Source: Agromyces italicus DSM 16388
GTDB lineage: Bacteria > Actinomycetota > Actinomycetes > Actinomycetales > Microbacteriaceae
Assembly (NCBI RefSeq): GCF_000421545.1
Contig: NZ_ATXF01000006.1
Location: forward strand, 372,001 to 436,000
Reading direction: 5' to 3'
DNA length: 64,000 bases
Shown one piece after another: positions 36,336-44,168 of this stretch. Below the pieces are notes generated by a model, which saw only the letters and a list, made by a program, of their open reading frames with translations, was not told the origin of the DNA and ran no database searches. A program made the position numbers and the translations under genes. Numbering within the stretch: the first letter of the stretch is position 1; every line of letters starts with the position of its first letter.

Positions 36336-37085
36336 ATGACTCGAATGACGCGCACGGGCCGGACGATCGCGATCGTCGCGATCGCAGCCGCCGCCACGGC
36401 GGCGACGAGCGGATGCGCCTGGCTCGCGCCGACCGAGCGGTTCAGCGACGACGCCACCCTCGACGGGCCGGTTCGGTCGATCGAGATCGATCACCCCGAG
36501 GGTCGCGTGACGATCGAGGGCGTCGAAGGCGCCTCGTCGATCGCGGTGTCCCGCACGGTGTCGTATCGCGGCGATCGGGAGGTCGGCGAGACGACCGAGA
36601 TGCACGGCGAGGTGCTCGTGCTCGGCGGATGCGGGCGCGACTGCTCGGTCGACTACACGGTCGAGGTCCCGATCGGCGCGGACGTCAGCGGGGCGACCTC
36701 GAACGGAGCGATCACCCTCACCGGCGTCGACGACGTCAACGTCGAGACGAGCAACGGACGGATCGAGCTCGACGACGTCACCGGAGAGATCGAGGCGAAG
36801 ACGAGCAACGGACGCATCGAGGGCCGCGGGCTGAGCGGCCGCGGCGTGTTCGCCTCGACCTCGAACGGCGCGATCGAGCTCCGCCTGGCGACACCGCAGG
36901 ACGTCGAGGCGCGCACCTCGAACGGTTCGATCGACGTCGCCGTGCCGACCGCCGAAGCAAGCTATCGGGTCGAGACCGACACTTCGAACGGTTCGATCGA
37001 CGTCGACATCGACGACCTCGCCGACGGCGAGTTCCTGCTCGATCTCTCGACCTCGAACGGCGCGATCACCGTCGTCGGGCGCTGA
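36336..37085 (+). CDS. DUF4097-family beta-strand-repeat lipoprotein
   Basis: 249-residue predicted lipoprotein: basic N-terminus, hydrophobic stretch AIVAIAAAATAAT and lipobox TSGC (Cys27). From residue about 100 it forms a right-handed beta-helix-like DUF4097/adhesin repeat with seven copies of TSNG(A/R/S)I at roughly 14-18-residue spacing (for example VETSNGRIELDDVTG, AKTSNGRIEGRGLSG). A Cys pair, GGCGRDC, may form a disulfide outside the cell. GGGGGAG precedes ATG 36336. Function is unknown; such proteins are cell-surface or periplasmic and often sit near anti-sigma factors, none of which is found here. Confidence 0.85.
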   Translation: MTRMTRTGRTIAIVAIAAAATAATSGCAWLAPTERFSDDATLDGPVRSIEIDHPEGRVTIEGVEGASSIAVSRTVSYRGDREVGETTEMHGEVLVLGGCGRDCSVDYTVEVPIGADVSGATSNGAITLTGVDDVNVETSNGRIELDDVTGEIEAKTSNGRIEGRGLSGRGVFASTSNGAIELRLATPQDVEARTSNGSIDVAVPTAEASYRVETDTSNGSIDVDIDDLADGEFLLDLSTSNGAITVVGR

Positions 37086-37156
37086 CCCCGAGGCTACGCG
37101 CTGGGACTGGCCGGACGAAAGGCCGACACGGGCAGGCAACCGAGCTACCGCGCGGC

Positions 37157-38326
37157 TCACCCATCGATCAGCCTGCCCGAACGCGCGACCTCGCCCAGCC
37201 AGGCGAGGCTCGGTTTCGGCCGCCGTTCGAAGGTCAGCGGATCCCAGCCGATGAGCCCGAAGGTCGGCCGGAAACTGCCCCACTCGTAGTTGTCGAGCGC
37301 GCTCCAGTGCAGGTACCCGCGCACGTCGATGCCGTCGGCCATGCACGCGGCGATCGTCTCGAGCGCCCCGCGCGTGTAGTCGATGCGCCGGGCGTCGTCG
37401 GCGGTCGCGATGCCGTTCTCGGTCACGTAGACCGGAAGGCCGTTGCGGGCCCACGAGTTGCGGATGCCGTCGCCGATCGCCGGCGGGTAGTACTCCCATC
37501 CGGTAAGCGTGCGCTCGGCGCCCTCGGGAATCGGGAGCGGACCCTCGGCACCGATCTTCGTCCGCGTGTACGCCTGTACCCCGACCCAGTCGTCGCCGGA
37601 TGCCGCGTCGAGGAACACGTCCTCGCGCGAGCGCCCGTAGTCGGCAGCGACCTGCTCGGCCCCGGGTTCCGGCTGATACGCCTGCGTGGCGACCGACCAG
37701 CCGGCCTTGCCGCCGATGCCCTGCACGAGCTCGACGGCGCGCTTGTGCGCCGCGATCAGCCGGTCGGTCACGTGCGGCACGCCCGGCGGCAGCCCGATCG
37801 ACGGGAAGCCGACCTCGGGGTCGGCGAGCACCGAGACCATGTTCGGCTCGTTGATGGTGCACACGAGGTCGACGCCGACGATCACCGGGAGTGCGGCCTC
37901 GACGAACCGGGTGAAGCGATCGACCGAGGCATCCGTCAGCCAGCCACCGGCCTTCGCGAACCAGATCGGATTCGTGAAGTGGTGGAGCGTGACCATGGGC
38001 TCGAGGCCGAGCTCGCGCGCGGTGTCGACCATGCGCCGGTAGTGGTCGATCATCGCCCGCGAGACGAAGCCCTCTTCGGGTTCGATGCGTGCCCACTCGA
38101 CGCTGAACCGGTAGGAGTTGAGCCCGGCGTCGGCCAGCAGCGCCATGTCTTCGGGGTAGCGGTGGAAGCTGTCGGCGGCGTCTCCCGACGGTGCTTCGAC
38201 GGGCGCGCCGGACAGGTGCCCGTGCTCGCGCTGCCACCAGTCTGAATTGATGTTGTTGCCCTCCACCTGGTGCGCGGCGGTCGAGGCCCCCCAGAGAAAG
38301 CCGTCGGGGTAGCGGATGTCTGCCAT
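37157..38326 (-). CDS. GH1 beta-glucosidase
   Basis: Retaining beta-glycosidase of 389 residues, intracellular. Acid/base Glu160 in VCTINEPNMVSV and nucleophile Glu303 in VYVTENGIA; FLWGASTAAHQVEG at the N-terminus and LHWSALDNYEWGSFRPTFGL at the aglycone site. It is shorter than most GH1 enzymes (about 450), mainly in loops, but no catalytic element is missing. AAGGAG lies before ATG 38326. Last gene of the operon headed by the binding protein at 41416; it should hydrolyse the imported beta-glycoside. Confidence 0.93.
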   Translation of the reverse strand: MADIRYPDGFLWGASTAAHQVEGNNINSDWWQREHGHLSGAPVEAPSGDAADSFHRYPEDMALLADAGLNSYRFSVEWARIEPEEGFVSRAMIDHYRRMVDTARELGLEPMVTLHHFTNPIWFAKAGGWLTDASVDRFTRFVEAALPVIVGVDLVCTINEPNMVSVLADPEVGFPSIGLPPGVPHVTDRLIAAHKRAVELVQGIGGKAGWSVATQAYQPEPGAEQVAADYGRSREDVFLDAASGDDWVGVQAYTRTKIGAEGPLPIPEGAERTLTGWEYYPPAIGDGIRNSWARNGLPVYVTENGIATADDARRIDYTRGALETIAACMADGIDVRGYLHWSALDNYEWGSFRPTFGLIGWDPLTFERRPKPSLAWLGEVARSGRLIDG

Positions 38327-38366
38327 CCAGGTCTCCTTGCTTCTTGTTTCTTGCCGGCCGGAGCCG

Positions 38367-39188
38367 TCACTTGATTCCGGTGAGGGCGATGCCCTGCACG
38401 AAGTAGCGCTGCAGCACCACGAATATGAGCAGCACCGGAACGACGACCACGACGGCGCCCGCCATCATGAGGCCGTACTGCGCCGCGTTCTGGCCCACCG
38501 AGTAGAGCGCGAGCGCCACCGGGAGGGTGTACTTGTCCTCGGTCGTCGCGACGACGAGCGGCCAGAGGAAGTTGTTCCAGCTGCCGAGGAAGGTGAGGAT
38601 CGTGAGCGTCGCGACCGCGGGGCCGCAGAGCGGCATGATCACCCGCAGGAAGATGCGCCACTCCCCCGCCCCGTCGATGCGGGCCGCCTCGATGATGTCG
38701 TCGGGCAGGCTCAGCATGAACTGGCGCATGAGGAAGACCCCGAGCGGCGTGATCAGGAACGGCAGGATCAGGCCCGGATACGAGTTCACGAGGCCGAGGT
38801 TCGCGGTGAGCACGAACAGCGGCACGAAGGTGACGACGCCCGGCACCATGAGGGTCGAGAGCACGACCGCGAACAGCAACTTCTTGCCACGGAACTCGAG
38901 CTTCGCCAGCGCGTAGCCCACCATCGACGAGAACACGATGTTGCCGGCCGTCACGAAGAACGCCACGATGATGCTGTTCGTGAAGAACGCCGTGAAGTCG
39001 AGCCGGCCGAACAGCTGCGCGTAGTTGTCGAGCGTCGGATCGATCGGCCAGAAGTTCGTCGGGTACTGCCGGATCTCGGCGGTGGTCTTGAACGAGCCGA
39101 GGATCATCCACACGAACGGCATGACCATCGCGACCAGACCGAGCACGAGCACGACGTAGAGCCACCAGCGGGTGCGAGTGCGAGTCAT
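38367..39188 (-). CDS. Carbohydrate ABC transporter permease (MalG type)
   Basis: 273-residue membrane subunit, six spans starting WWLYVVLVLGLVAMVMPFVW, with EAA loop IEAARIDGAGEWRIFLRVIMP. The start ATG 39188 is one base after the stop of the MalF partner. C-terminus QGIALTGIK is the CUT1 norm. Together with the MalF-type permease and binding protein it forms a beta-glycoside importer; no dedicated ATPase gene is present. Confidence 0.93.
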   Translation of the reverse strand: MTRTRTRWWLYVVLVLGLVAMVMPFVWMILGSFKTTAEIRQYPTNFWPIDPTLDNYAQLFGRLDFTAFFTNSIIVAFFVTAGNIVFSSMVGYALAKLEFRGKKLLFAVVLSTLMVPGVVTFVPLFVLTANLGLVNSYPGLILPFLITPLGVFLMRQFMLSLPDDIIEAARIDGAGEWRIFLRVIMPLCGPAVATLTILTFLGSWNNFLWPLVVATTEDKYTLPVALALYSVGQNAAQYGLMMAGAVVVVVPVLLIFVVLQRYFVQGIALTGIK

Positions 39189-39189
39189 G

Positions 39190-40110
39190 TCAGTCCTTCC
39201 TTCCGAGGAAGCGGAACTGGATGAGCGAGAGCACCACGATCGCGAGGAACAGCACGTAACTCGCGGCCGAGGCGTACGAGTAGTTGCCGAAGCCGAACTG
39301 GTTGTAGGTGTACATCGCCGTCGAGAGGGTCGAATCGAGCGGGCCGCCGCGCGTCATGACGAACGGCTCCTCGAAGAACTGCAGGTAGCCGATGCCGGTG
39401 ATCACGGCGGCGAAGAGCAGGGTCGGGCGCATGGCCGGCAGCGTGATGCTGCCGAAGCGTTGGAACGCGTTCGCACCGTCGACCATCGCGGCCTCGTGGT
39501 GCTCCTTCGGCACGCCCTGGAGGCCGGCGAGGAAGATCACCATGAGGGTGCCGATGTTGCGCCACACCGCCATGAGGATGAGCGAGGGCAGCGCCCAGGT
39601 CGTCGACTGCAGCCAGTCGGGGCCGGTGATGCCGAACCAGCCGAGGAAGGCGTTGAGCAGGCCGTCGGGCTGGAGGATGAACCGCCAGACGATCGCGATC
39701 GCGACGATGCTCGTCACGACCGGCGCGTAGTAGCCGACCCGGAAGACGGTGCGGAACTTCGAGATGCCCGTGTTCAGCGCGAGCGCCACGGCGAGCGCGA
39801 GCGCCATCGTGAGCGGGACCCCGACGAGCACGAACGCCGCGGTGTTCAGCAGCGAGCGGAGGAACCGTGGGTCGTCGAAGAGCTTCGCGTAGTTCTCGAA
39901 GCCGACGACGTTCACGTTGAACGGCGTCTGCAGGTCTCGTGTCGTGAGGTCGGTGAAGCTCATGAAGAACGACGCCACGATCGGGCCGGCCATGAAGACG
40001 AGGAAGAGGATCACGAATGGGGCGGCGAAGCCCCAGGCGATCAGGGTGGTGCGTCGGCTCCGACGCGACGCGCGAGCGCGCGTCGGAGCCGACGGGGTGA
40101 GTGCGACCAT
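39190..40110 (-). CDS. Carbohydrate ABC transporter permease (MalF type)
   Basis: 306 residues, Arg-rich N-terminus, then spans beginning LIAWGFAAPFVILFLVFMAG. The EAA loop is HHEAAMVDGANAFQRFGSIT. ATG 40110 lies 4 bp after the binding-protein stop, implying tight co-translation. Unlike the arabinosaccharide operon there is no hairpin between the binding protein and the permease. Confidence 0.93.
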   Translation of the reverse strand: MVALTPSAPTRARASRRSRRTTLIAWGFAAPFVILFLVFMAGPIVASFFMSFTDLTTRDLQTPFNVNVVGFENYAKLFDDPRFLRSLLNTAAFVLVGVPLTMALALAVALALNTGISKFRTVFRVGYYAPVVTSIVAIAIVWRFILQPDGLLNAFLGWFGITGPDWLQSTTWALPSLILMAVWRNIGTLMVIFLAGLQGVPKEHHEAAMVDGANAFQRFGSITLPAMRPTLLFAAVITGIGYLQFFEEPFVMTRGGPLDSTLSTAMYTYNQFGFGNYSYASAASYVLFLAIVVLSLIQFRFLGRKD

Positions 40111-40114
40111 GTGA

Positions 40115-41416
40115 CTAGAAGCCGGTGCCGATCGACTCGGCCTGCGACTGCATGGTGGCGAGCGCGTCCTCGACGCTCGTCTCGCCGCGGGTCACCTTCT
40201 CGAGTTCCTGGTCGATGACGGCCGAAACCTGCGCCCAGGTCGGGATCGCGGGCGGCGCCTTGGCATCGAGGAGCTGCTCGCCGAAAACGCTGAGGTACGG
40301 GTCGTCGGTGAAGGCCTCGGCCTCCCACGCGGCCTCGACGCTCGGCATGACCGCCGCGATCTCGTACCAGGCGACCTGGGTCTCGGGCTCGGTCAGCCAG
40401 CGCACGAACTTCCACGCGGCATCCCGGTTCGCGGCCTCATCGAACACCGCCAGGTTGCCGCCGCCGGTGAAGCTGGTGCGGCTGTCGGCGCCGGGCACCA
40501 CTGAGAGGGCGAACTTGTCGGCGAACTCGGGGCCGCCCTGGTCGAGCAGGATGCCGGTGTGCCACGGGCCACTGTAGAACGCCCCCAGCTCGCCGCTGAT
40601 GAACTTCTGCTCGAGCTCGCCGCCCTCGAGGCGCACCGGCTCGGCGAGGCCCTCCTCGAAGAAGCTCGCGTAGTACTCGAACGCCTCCTGCCATGCCGGG
40701 CTGTCGAGGGTGAAGGTCTCGCCGTCGGGGTCGAGGATGTCGCCGCCCTGCTGCCAGGCGAACGGCGAGATCGACTGCCACGAGTCGAACCCGCCGGGCG
40801 GGAGCGAGAGCCCAGAGGTCGCGCCCTGCCCCTGCAGCGCCGTCACGAACGAGGTGAGCTCCTCCCACGTCTCGGGCGCCTCGACACCGGCCGCTTCGGC
40901 CAGGTCGGTGCGGTAGTAGAGCACGCGGGTGTCGACGTACCACGGCACGCCGTAGGCGACGCCGTCGACGACGGCGGTGTTCCAGGAGCCGTCGAAGAAG
41001 TCGCCCTCGTCGACGAGGCCCTCGGGCGTCGGCTCGAATGCGCCGGTCGCGCCGAACTCGCCGACCCAGGTCGTGCCGAGCATCGAGATGTCGGGCGTCT
41101 TGCCGCCGGCGATGGCGGTCGCGATGCGATCGTGCGCGCCGTCCCACGGCACGGCGGTGACGTCGATCGTGACGTCGGGGTTCTCCTCTTCGAACTTGGC
41201 GGCGAGCTCGCTCAGCAGCTCGCCCTCGTTGCCCATCGCCCAGATCTCGACGGTGCCCGTGGCGGGCTCGTCGTTGATCGCGCCCTTGCTCTCGGCGTCG
41301 CCTCCACCTCCGCCGTCACCGCGCCCGCAGCCGGTCAGCACGATCGCGCTCGCGGCGACGACCGCGCCGGCCATCGCCACCCGTCGCAGGGGTCGGTGTG
41401 ATCTCCATCGATTCAT
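40115..41416 (-). CDS. Sugar ABC transporter substrate-binding lipoprotein
   Basis: 433 residues. Signal peptide RRVAMAGAVVAASAIVLTGC with lipid-anchored Cys30, then a Gly/Asp linker and an SBP_bac_1 fold (EIWAMGNEGELLSELAAKFE, GTTWVGEFGATGAFEP, YGVPWYVDTRVLYYRTDLA, TGGGNLAVFDEAANRDAAWK). ATG 41416 is chosen because GGAGG sits eight bases upstream; an in-frame ATG at 41431 lacks one. First gene of the SBP-MalF-MalG-GH1 operon, divergent from the TetR gene at 41567 with two operator-like sites between. Confidence 0.92.
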   Translation of the reverse strand: MNRWRSHRPLRRVAMAGAVVAASAIVLTGCGRGDGGGGGDAESKGAINDEPATGTVEIWAMGNEGELLSELAAKFEEENPDVTIDVTAVPWDGAHDRIATAIAGGKTPDISMLGTTWVGEFGATGAFEPTPEGLVDEGDFFDGSWNTAVVDGVAYGVPWYVDTRVLYYRTDLAEAAGVEAPETWEELTSFVTALQGQGATSGLSLPPGGFDSWQSISPFAWQQGGDILDPDGETFTLDSPAWQEAFEYYASFFEEGLAEPVRLEGGELEQKFISGELGAFYSGPWHTGILLDQGGPEFADKFALSVVPGADSRTSFTGGGNLAVFDEAANRDAAWKFVRWLTEPETQVAWYEIAAVMPSVEAAWEAEAFTDDPYLSVFGEQLLDAKAPPAIPTWAQVSAVIDQELEKVTRGETSVEDALATMQSQAESIGTGF

Positions 41417-41519
41417 CGGTTCGGCCTCCATTGGTCGCTGTCCGCCTTCCAGCGGATTCTCGTCTGTTGCAGGTGTCCGTGGCGAATCCCGCCCGGTCGA
41501 CTCACACCATACTCATAAA

Positions 41520-41559
41520 ACCTTGCAGGCGATAGGTTTTTGTTTCGCATGCGATAGAT
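41520..41559. promoter_or_regulatory. TetR operator region between transporter operon and regulator
   Basis: ACCTTGCAGGCGATAGGT (41520-41537) has the form ACCT-N10-AGGT and is flanked by AAA/TTT, giving AAAACCT and AGGTTTT arms. A related element at 41545-41559 (TCGCATGCGATAGAT) has a perfect 10-bp palindromic core, TCGCATGCGA; the two match at 12 of 15 positions as direct repeats. A third site, ACCTTTCGCACGTTAGGT, stands before the gene at 42408. Shared form and position support binding by the adjacent TetR protein. Confidence 0.75.
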
Positions 41560-41566
41560 TCATGGC

Positions 41567-42247
41567 ATGGGCGAGGGAGACACCACAGCCGAGATCGCGG
41601 CGCGCGAGGCATCCGACCCTCGCACGGGGCGACGGGCGCGACGGGGAAGCTATGCGAAGGGCCAGGCGAAGCGTCAGGAGATCGTCGACGCGGCGCTCGT
41701 CGTCTTCGGGCGCAGCGGATTCCACAGCGGGTCGCTGAGGGAGATCGCCAAGCGCGTCGATCTCACGCCGGCCGGGCTCATGCACCACTTCTCCGGCAAA
41801 GAGGAGCTCTTCACCGAGGTGCTTCGCCAGCGTGACGCGCGGGTCCAGGCCGCCGCCGGCGACGTCTCCGAGCTCACCCTGCTCGAGCAGGTGCGCAAGG
41901 TCGTCGCCTACAACCAGACGACTCGCGGCCTCACCTCGCTCTATACCGTGATCTCCGCCGAGGCGACCGACCCCGCCCATCCCGCTCACGCGGAGTTCGC
42001 GCGCCGGTACGCCGAGAACGCCACAGGCACCCGCGACGTGCTGGCCGACGCGCAGCGCGACGGGCTGATCCGCGCCGACATCGACACGGCCCACGCGGCG
42101 CGGCTCATCTCCGCCGTCATGGACGGCCTGCAGCAGCAGTGGCTGCTCGACCCGTCCGTCGACATGACGGCCGCCTTCGACGAGTTCGTCCGCGGATACC
42201 TCCTCGACCCGGTCGGCAACGATCACGCCGGCCCCCCCGAGAGCTGA
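41567..42247 (+). CDS. TetR-family regulator of the beta-glycoside operon
   Basis: 226 residues. After a 25-residue acidic/basic leader comes RRGSYAKGQAKRQEIVDAAL and the recognition unit SLREIAKRVDLTPAGLMHHF, SGKEELFTEVLRQRD, closely related to the TetR at 27585. The C-terminus includes LQQQWLLDPSVDMTAAFDEF, matching LQTQWLMDPSIDMAAHIEEF there. It is divergent from the sugar transporter operon and upstream of the secreted glucoamylase-like gene, and probably represses both through the ACCT-N10-AGGT sites. The weak ribosome site leaves the start slightly uncertain, but the promoter elements end just before ATG 41567. Confidence 0.88.
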   Translation: MGEGDTTAEIAAREASDPRTGRRARRGSYAKGQAKRQEIVDAALVVFGRSGFHSGSLREIAKRVDLTPAGLMHHFSGKEELFTEVLRQRDARVQAAAGDVSELTLLEQVRKVVAYNQTTRGLTSLYTVISAEATDPAHPAHAEFARRYAENATGTRDVLADAQRDGLIRADIDTAHAARLISAVMDGLQQQWLLDPSVDMTAAFDEFVRGYLLDPVGNDHAGPPES

Positions 42248-42332
42248 CGCGACACCGACGCGACCCGGCATCGCCGGGTCGCGTCGTGAGCGCGCTGCGG
42301 CGTGCGCACGACGCCGAACACGGTCGATCAAA

Positions 42333-42350
42333 ACCTTTCGCACGTTAGGT
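42333..42350. promoter_or_regulatory. ACCT-N10-AGGT operator before the glucoamylase-like gene
   Basis: ACCTTTCGCACGTTAGGT, 18 bp, preceded by AAA. It matches the site at 41520-41537 at 13 of 18 positions and shares both four-base ends and the spacing. It lies 57 bp before the start codon of the secreted protein, placing that gene in the same regulon. Confidence 0.72.
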
Positions 42351-42407
42351 ATTCGTGTCATACTCGCCGCACGCGTTCCCGCCGGGAACCATGACGAAGG
42401 AGTCACC

Positions 42408-43952
42408 ATGCGATCGAGTCTCCGCGCGCTGATCGGCGTCGCGTTGACGGCGGCACTGCTCGTGCCGCCGACCGCCGCATTCGCGGGAAACCGCGGAAGC
42501 AAGGCCGACGACGACACGCTCAAGCGCTACGCGTCAGACACCTGGGCCTCGCTCACCGCGATGACCGACCCCGACACCGGGCTGGTCGCCGACAACATCG
42601 AGGGCGACCTCACCGCCGCGAGCGGGTACACGAGCCCGACGAACATCGGCGGGTACCTCTGGTCGACAGTGGTCGCGCGAGACCTGCACCTCATCACCCG
42701 CAAGGAGGCGCGCCAGCGGATGTCCCTGACGCTCGACTCCCTCGCGACGATGGAGCGCCATGAGCCGAGCGGCATGTACTACAACTGGTACTCGCCGGCC
42801 GACGGCTCGAAGCTCACGACCTGGCCCTCGAGCGGCAGCGCGGTGGACCCCTTCCTCTCGACCGTCGACAACGGCTGGCTGGCGGCCGCGCTTCGCGTCG
42901 TGGCATCCGCCGAACCGAAACTCGCCGACGAGGCATCCGCTCTCTACGAGAGCATGGACTTCGGATGGTTCCACGACCTCGAGGCGCGCCCGGACGTCGG
43001 CATCAACCGCGGTGGCTTCTGGGTCGAGGCCCCTGCGGGCTGCTCGGTGCCCGGCAACTACGGCGACGACGGGCCCGACGTCTTCTACACCTGCCATCAC
43101 TACGACACGACCGTGAGTGAGTCGCGCATCGCGACCTACCTCGGCATCGCCAACGGGCAGATCCCCGCCGAGGGGTACTACGGCACGCTCCGCACGATGC
43201 CCGACCGGGGCTGCGACTGGGCCTGGCAGGAGCAGAAGCCGAGCGGTGAGATGCGCGAGTATCTCGGCGTGCCCGTGTACGAGAGCGTCTACGAGTACCG
43301 CGGCATGAAGCTCGTGCCCGCGTGGGGCGGCAGCATGTTCGAAGCGCTCATGCCCGACCTGTTCGTGCCCGAGTCCGACTGGGGCGCCGACTCGTGGGCG
43401 GTCAACCACCCCGCGACCGTGCGCGCCCAGATCGAGCACGGGCTCGACGAGGCCGAGTACGGCTACTGGGGCTTCTCGCCGGCCTCCGACCCGTTCGCGG
43501 AGTACCGCGAGTACGGTGTCGAGGCGATCGGCATCAGCTCAGACGGGTACGCGAGCGACGTCGAGCGCACGAACGTCGACGGCGGCTACGAGGGATGCCG
43601 CGAGGCGACGAACCCGACGCCCGACTTCGGCGACGGCGTGGTCACCCCGCACGCCGCGTTCCTCGCACTGCCCTATGCGAAGCGCGAGGTGCTCGACAAC
43701 CTCGCCGGGCTCGAGCGCGACCTCGGCGCCTACGGCCCGGGCGGGTTCTACGATTCGGTCGCCGTCGGCAGCGGCACGATCGCCGAACGCTACCTGAGCC
43801 TCGACCAGTCGATGATCATGGCCGCGATCGGCAACGAGCTGAAGGACGATCGACTGAAGGACTACTTCGTCGACGACGCGTTCACGGCAACGGTGCGGCC
43901 ACTGGTGGAAGCACTCGAGTTCGGCTCCGAGCTGCCGTCGTCGGCTGACTGA
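42408..43952 (+). CDS. Secreted glucoamylase-like (pfam10091/GH144-type) protein
   Basis: 514 residues with a Sec signal peptide (MRSSLRALIGVALTAALLVP, cleavage near AFAG). The mature part has an (alpha/alpha)6-barrel pattern of the glucoamylase-like/DUF3131 superfamily: TNIGGYLWSTVVARDLHLIT, SGMYYNWYSPADG, VDNGWLAAALRVV, AWGGSMFEALMPDLFVPE, YGYWGFSPASDP, VVTPHAAFLALPYAKREVL and LSLDQSMIMAAIGNEL. Relatives include GH144/GH162 beta-1,2-glucanases, but many are uncharacterised, so only an extracellular glycan-acting role is inferred. AAGGAG precedes ATG 42408. An ACCT-N10-AGGT operator lies upstream and a perfect hairpin follows. Confidence 0.82.
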   Translation: MRSSLRALIGVALTAALLVPPTAAFAGNRGSKADDDTLKRYASDTWASLTAMTDPDTGLVADNIEGDLTAASGYTSPTNIGGYLWSTVVARDLHLITRKEARQRMSLTLDSLATMERHEPSGMYYNWYSPADGSKLTTWPSSGSAVDPFLSTVDNGWLAAALRVVASAEPKLADEASALYESMDFGWFHDLEARPDVGINRGGFWVEAPAGCSVPGNYGDDGPDVFYTCHHYDTTVSESRIATYLGIANGQIPAEGYYGTLRTMPDRGCDWAWQEQKPSGEMREYLGVPVYESVYEYRGMKLVPAWGGSMFEALMPDLFVPESDWGADSWAVNHPATVRAQIEHGLDEAEYGYWGFSPASDPFAEYREYGVEAIGISSDGYASDVERTNVDGGYEGCREATNPTPDFGDGVVTPHAAFLALPYAKREVLDNLAGLERDLGAYGPGGFYDSVAVGSGTIAERYLSLDQSMIMAAIGNELKDDRLKDYFVDDAFTATVRPLVEALEFGSELPSSAD

Positions 43953-43962
43953 AGCATCGCGT

Positions 43963-44001
43963 CGGACCGTATCGAGGCCGCAGGCAACTCGATACGGTCC
44001 G
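43963..44001 (+). terminator. Hairpin after the glucoamylase-like gene
   Basis: Perfect 14-bp stem (arms 43963-43976 CGGACCGTATCGAG and 43988-44001) with an 11-nt loop, beginning 10 bp after the stop codon. No T-tract follows. Position and stem strength fit a transcription terminator separating this gene from the fucosidase gene. Confidence 0.8.
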
Positions 44002-44021
44002 CCGCGGCATCCTGCCCGAGT

Positions 44022-44152
44022 ACATCTGATGTTCTGCTCCTTGCCCAGCCGACATGCGCCCCACCCAGGCGCTCGCTTTTGACGGAAGAGAGCGGATCTG
44101 AACCGATCCCTGACACTCGACCGGTTTTCTCTTGACAATAGAACATCTGATC
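44022..44152. promoter_or_regulatory. Promoter region of the fucosidase gene with repeated ACATCTGAT
   Basis: A -35-like TTGACA lies at 44132-44137. ACATCTGATGT (44022-44032), a palindrome with 5-bp arms, shares its first nine bases with ACATCTGAT at 44143-44151, which falls right behind the -35 element, where a repressor would block transcription. The spacing (121 bp) would suit DNA looping. No clear -10 box is seen and the leader to ATG 44169 is short. Confidence 0.5.
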
Positions 44153-44168
44153 TTTCAGACTTCGACTC

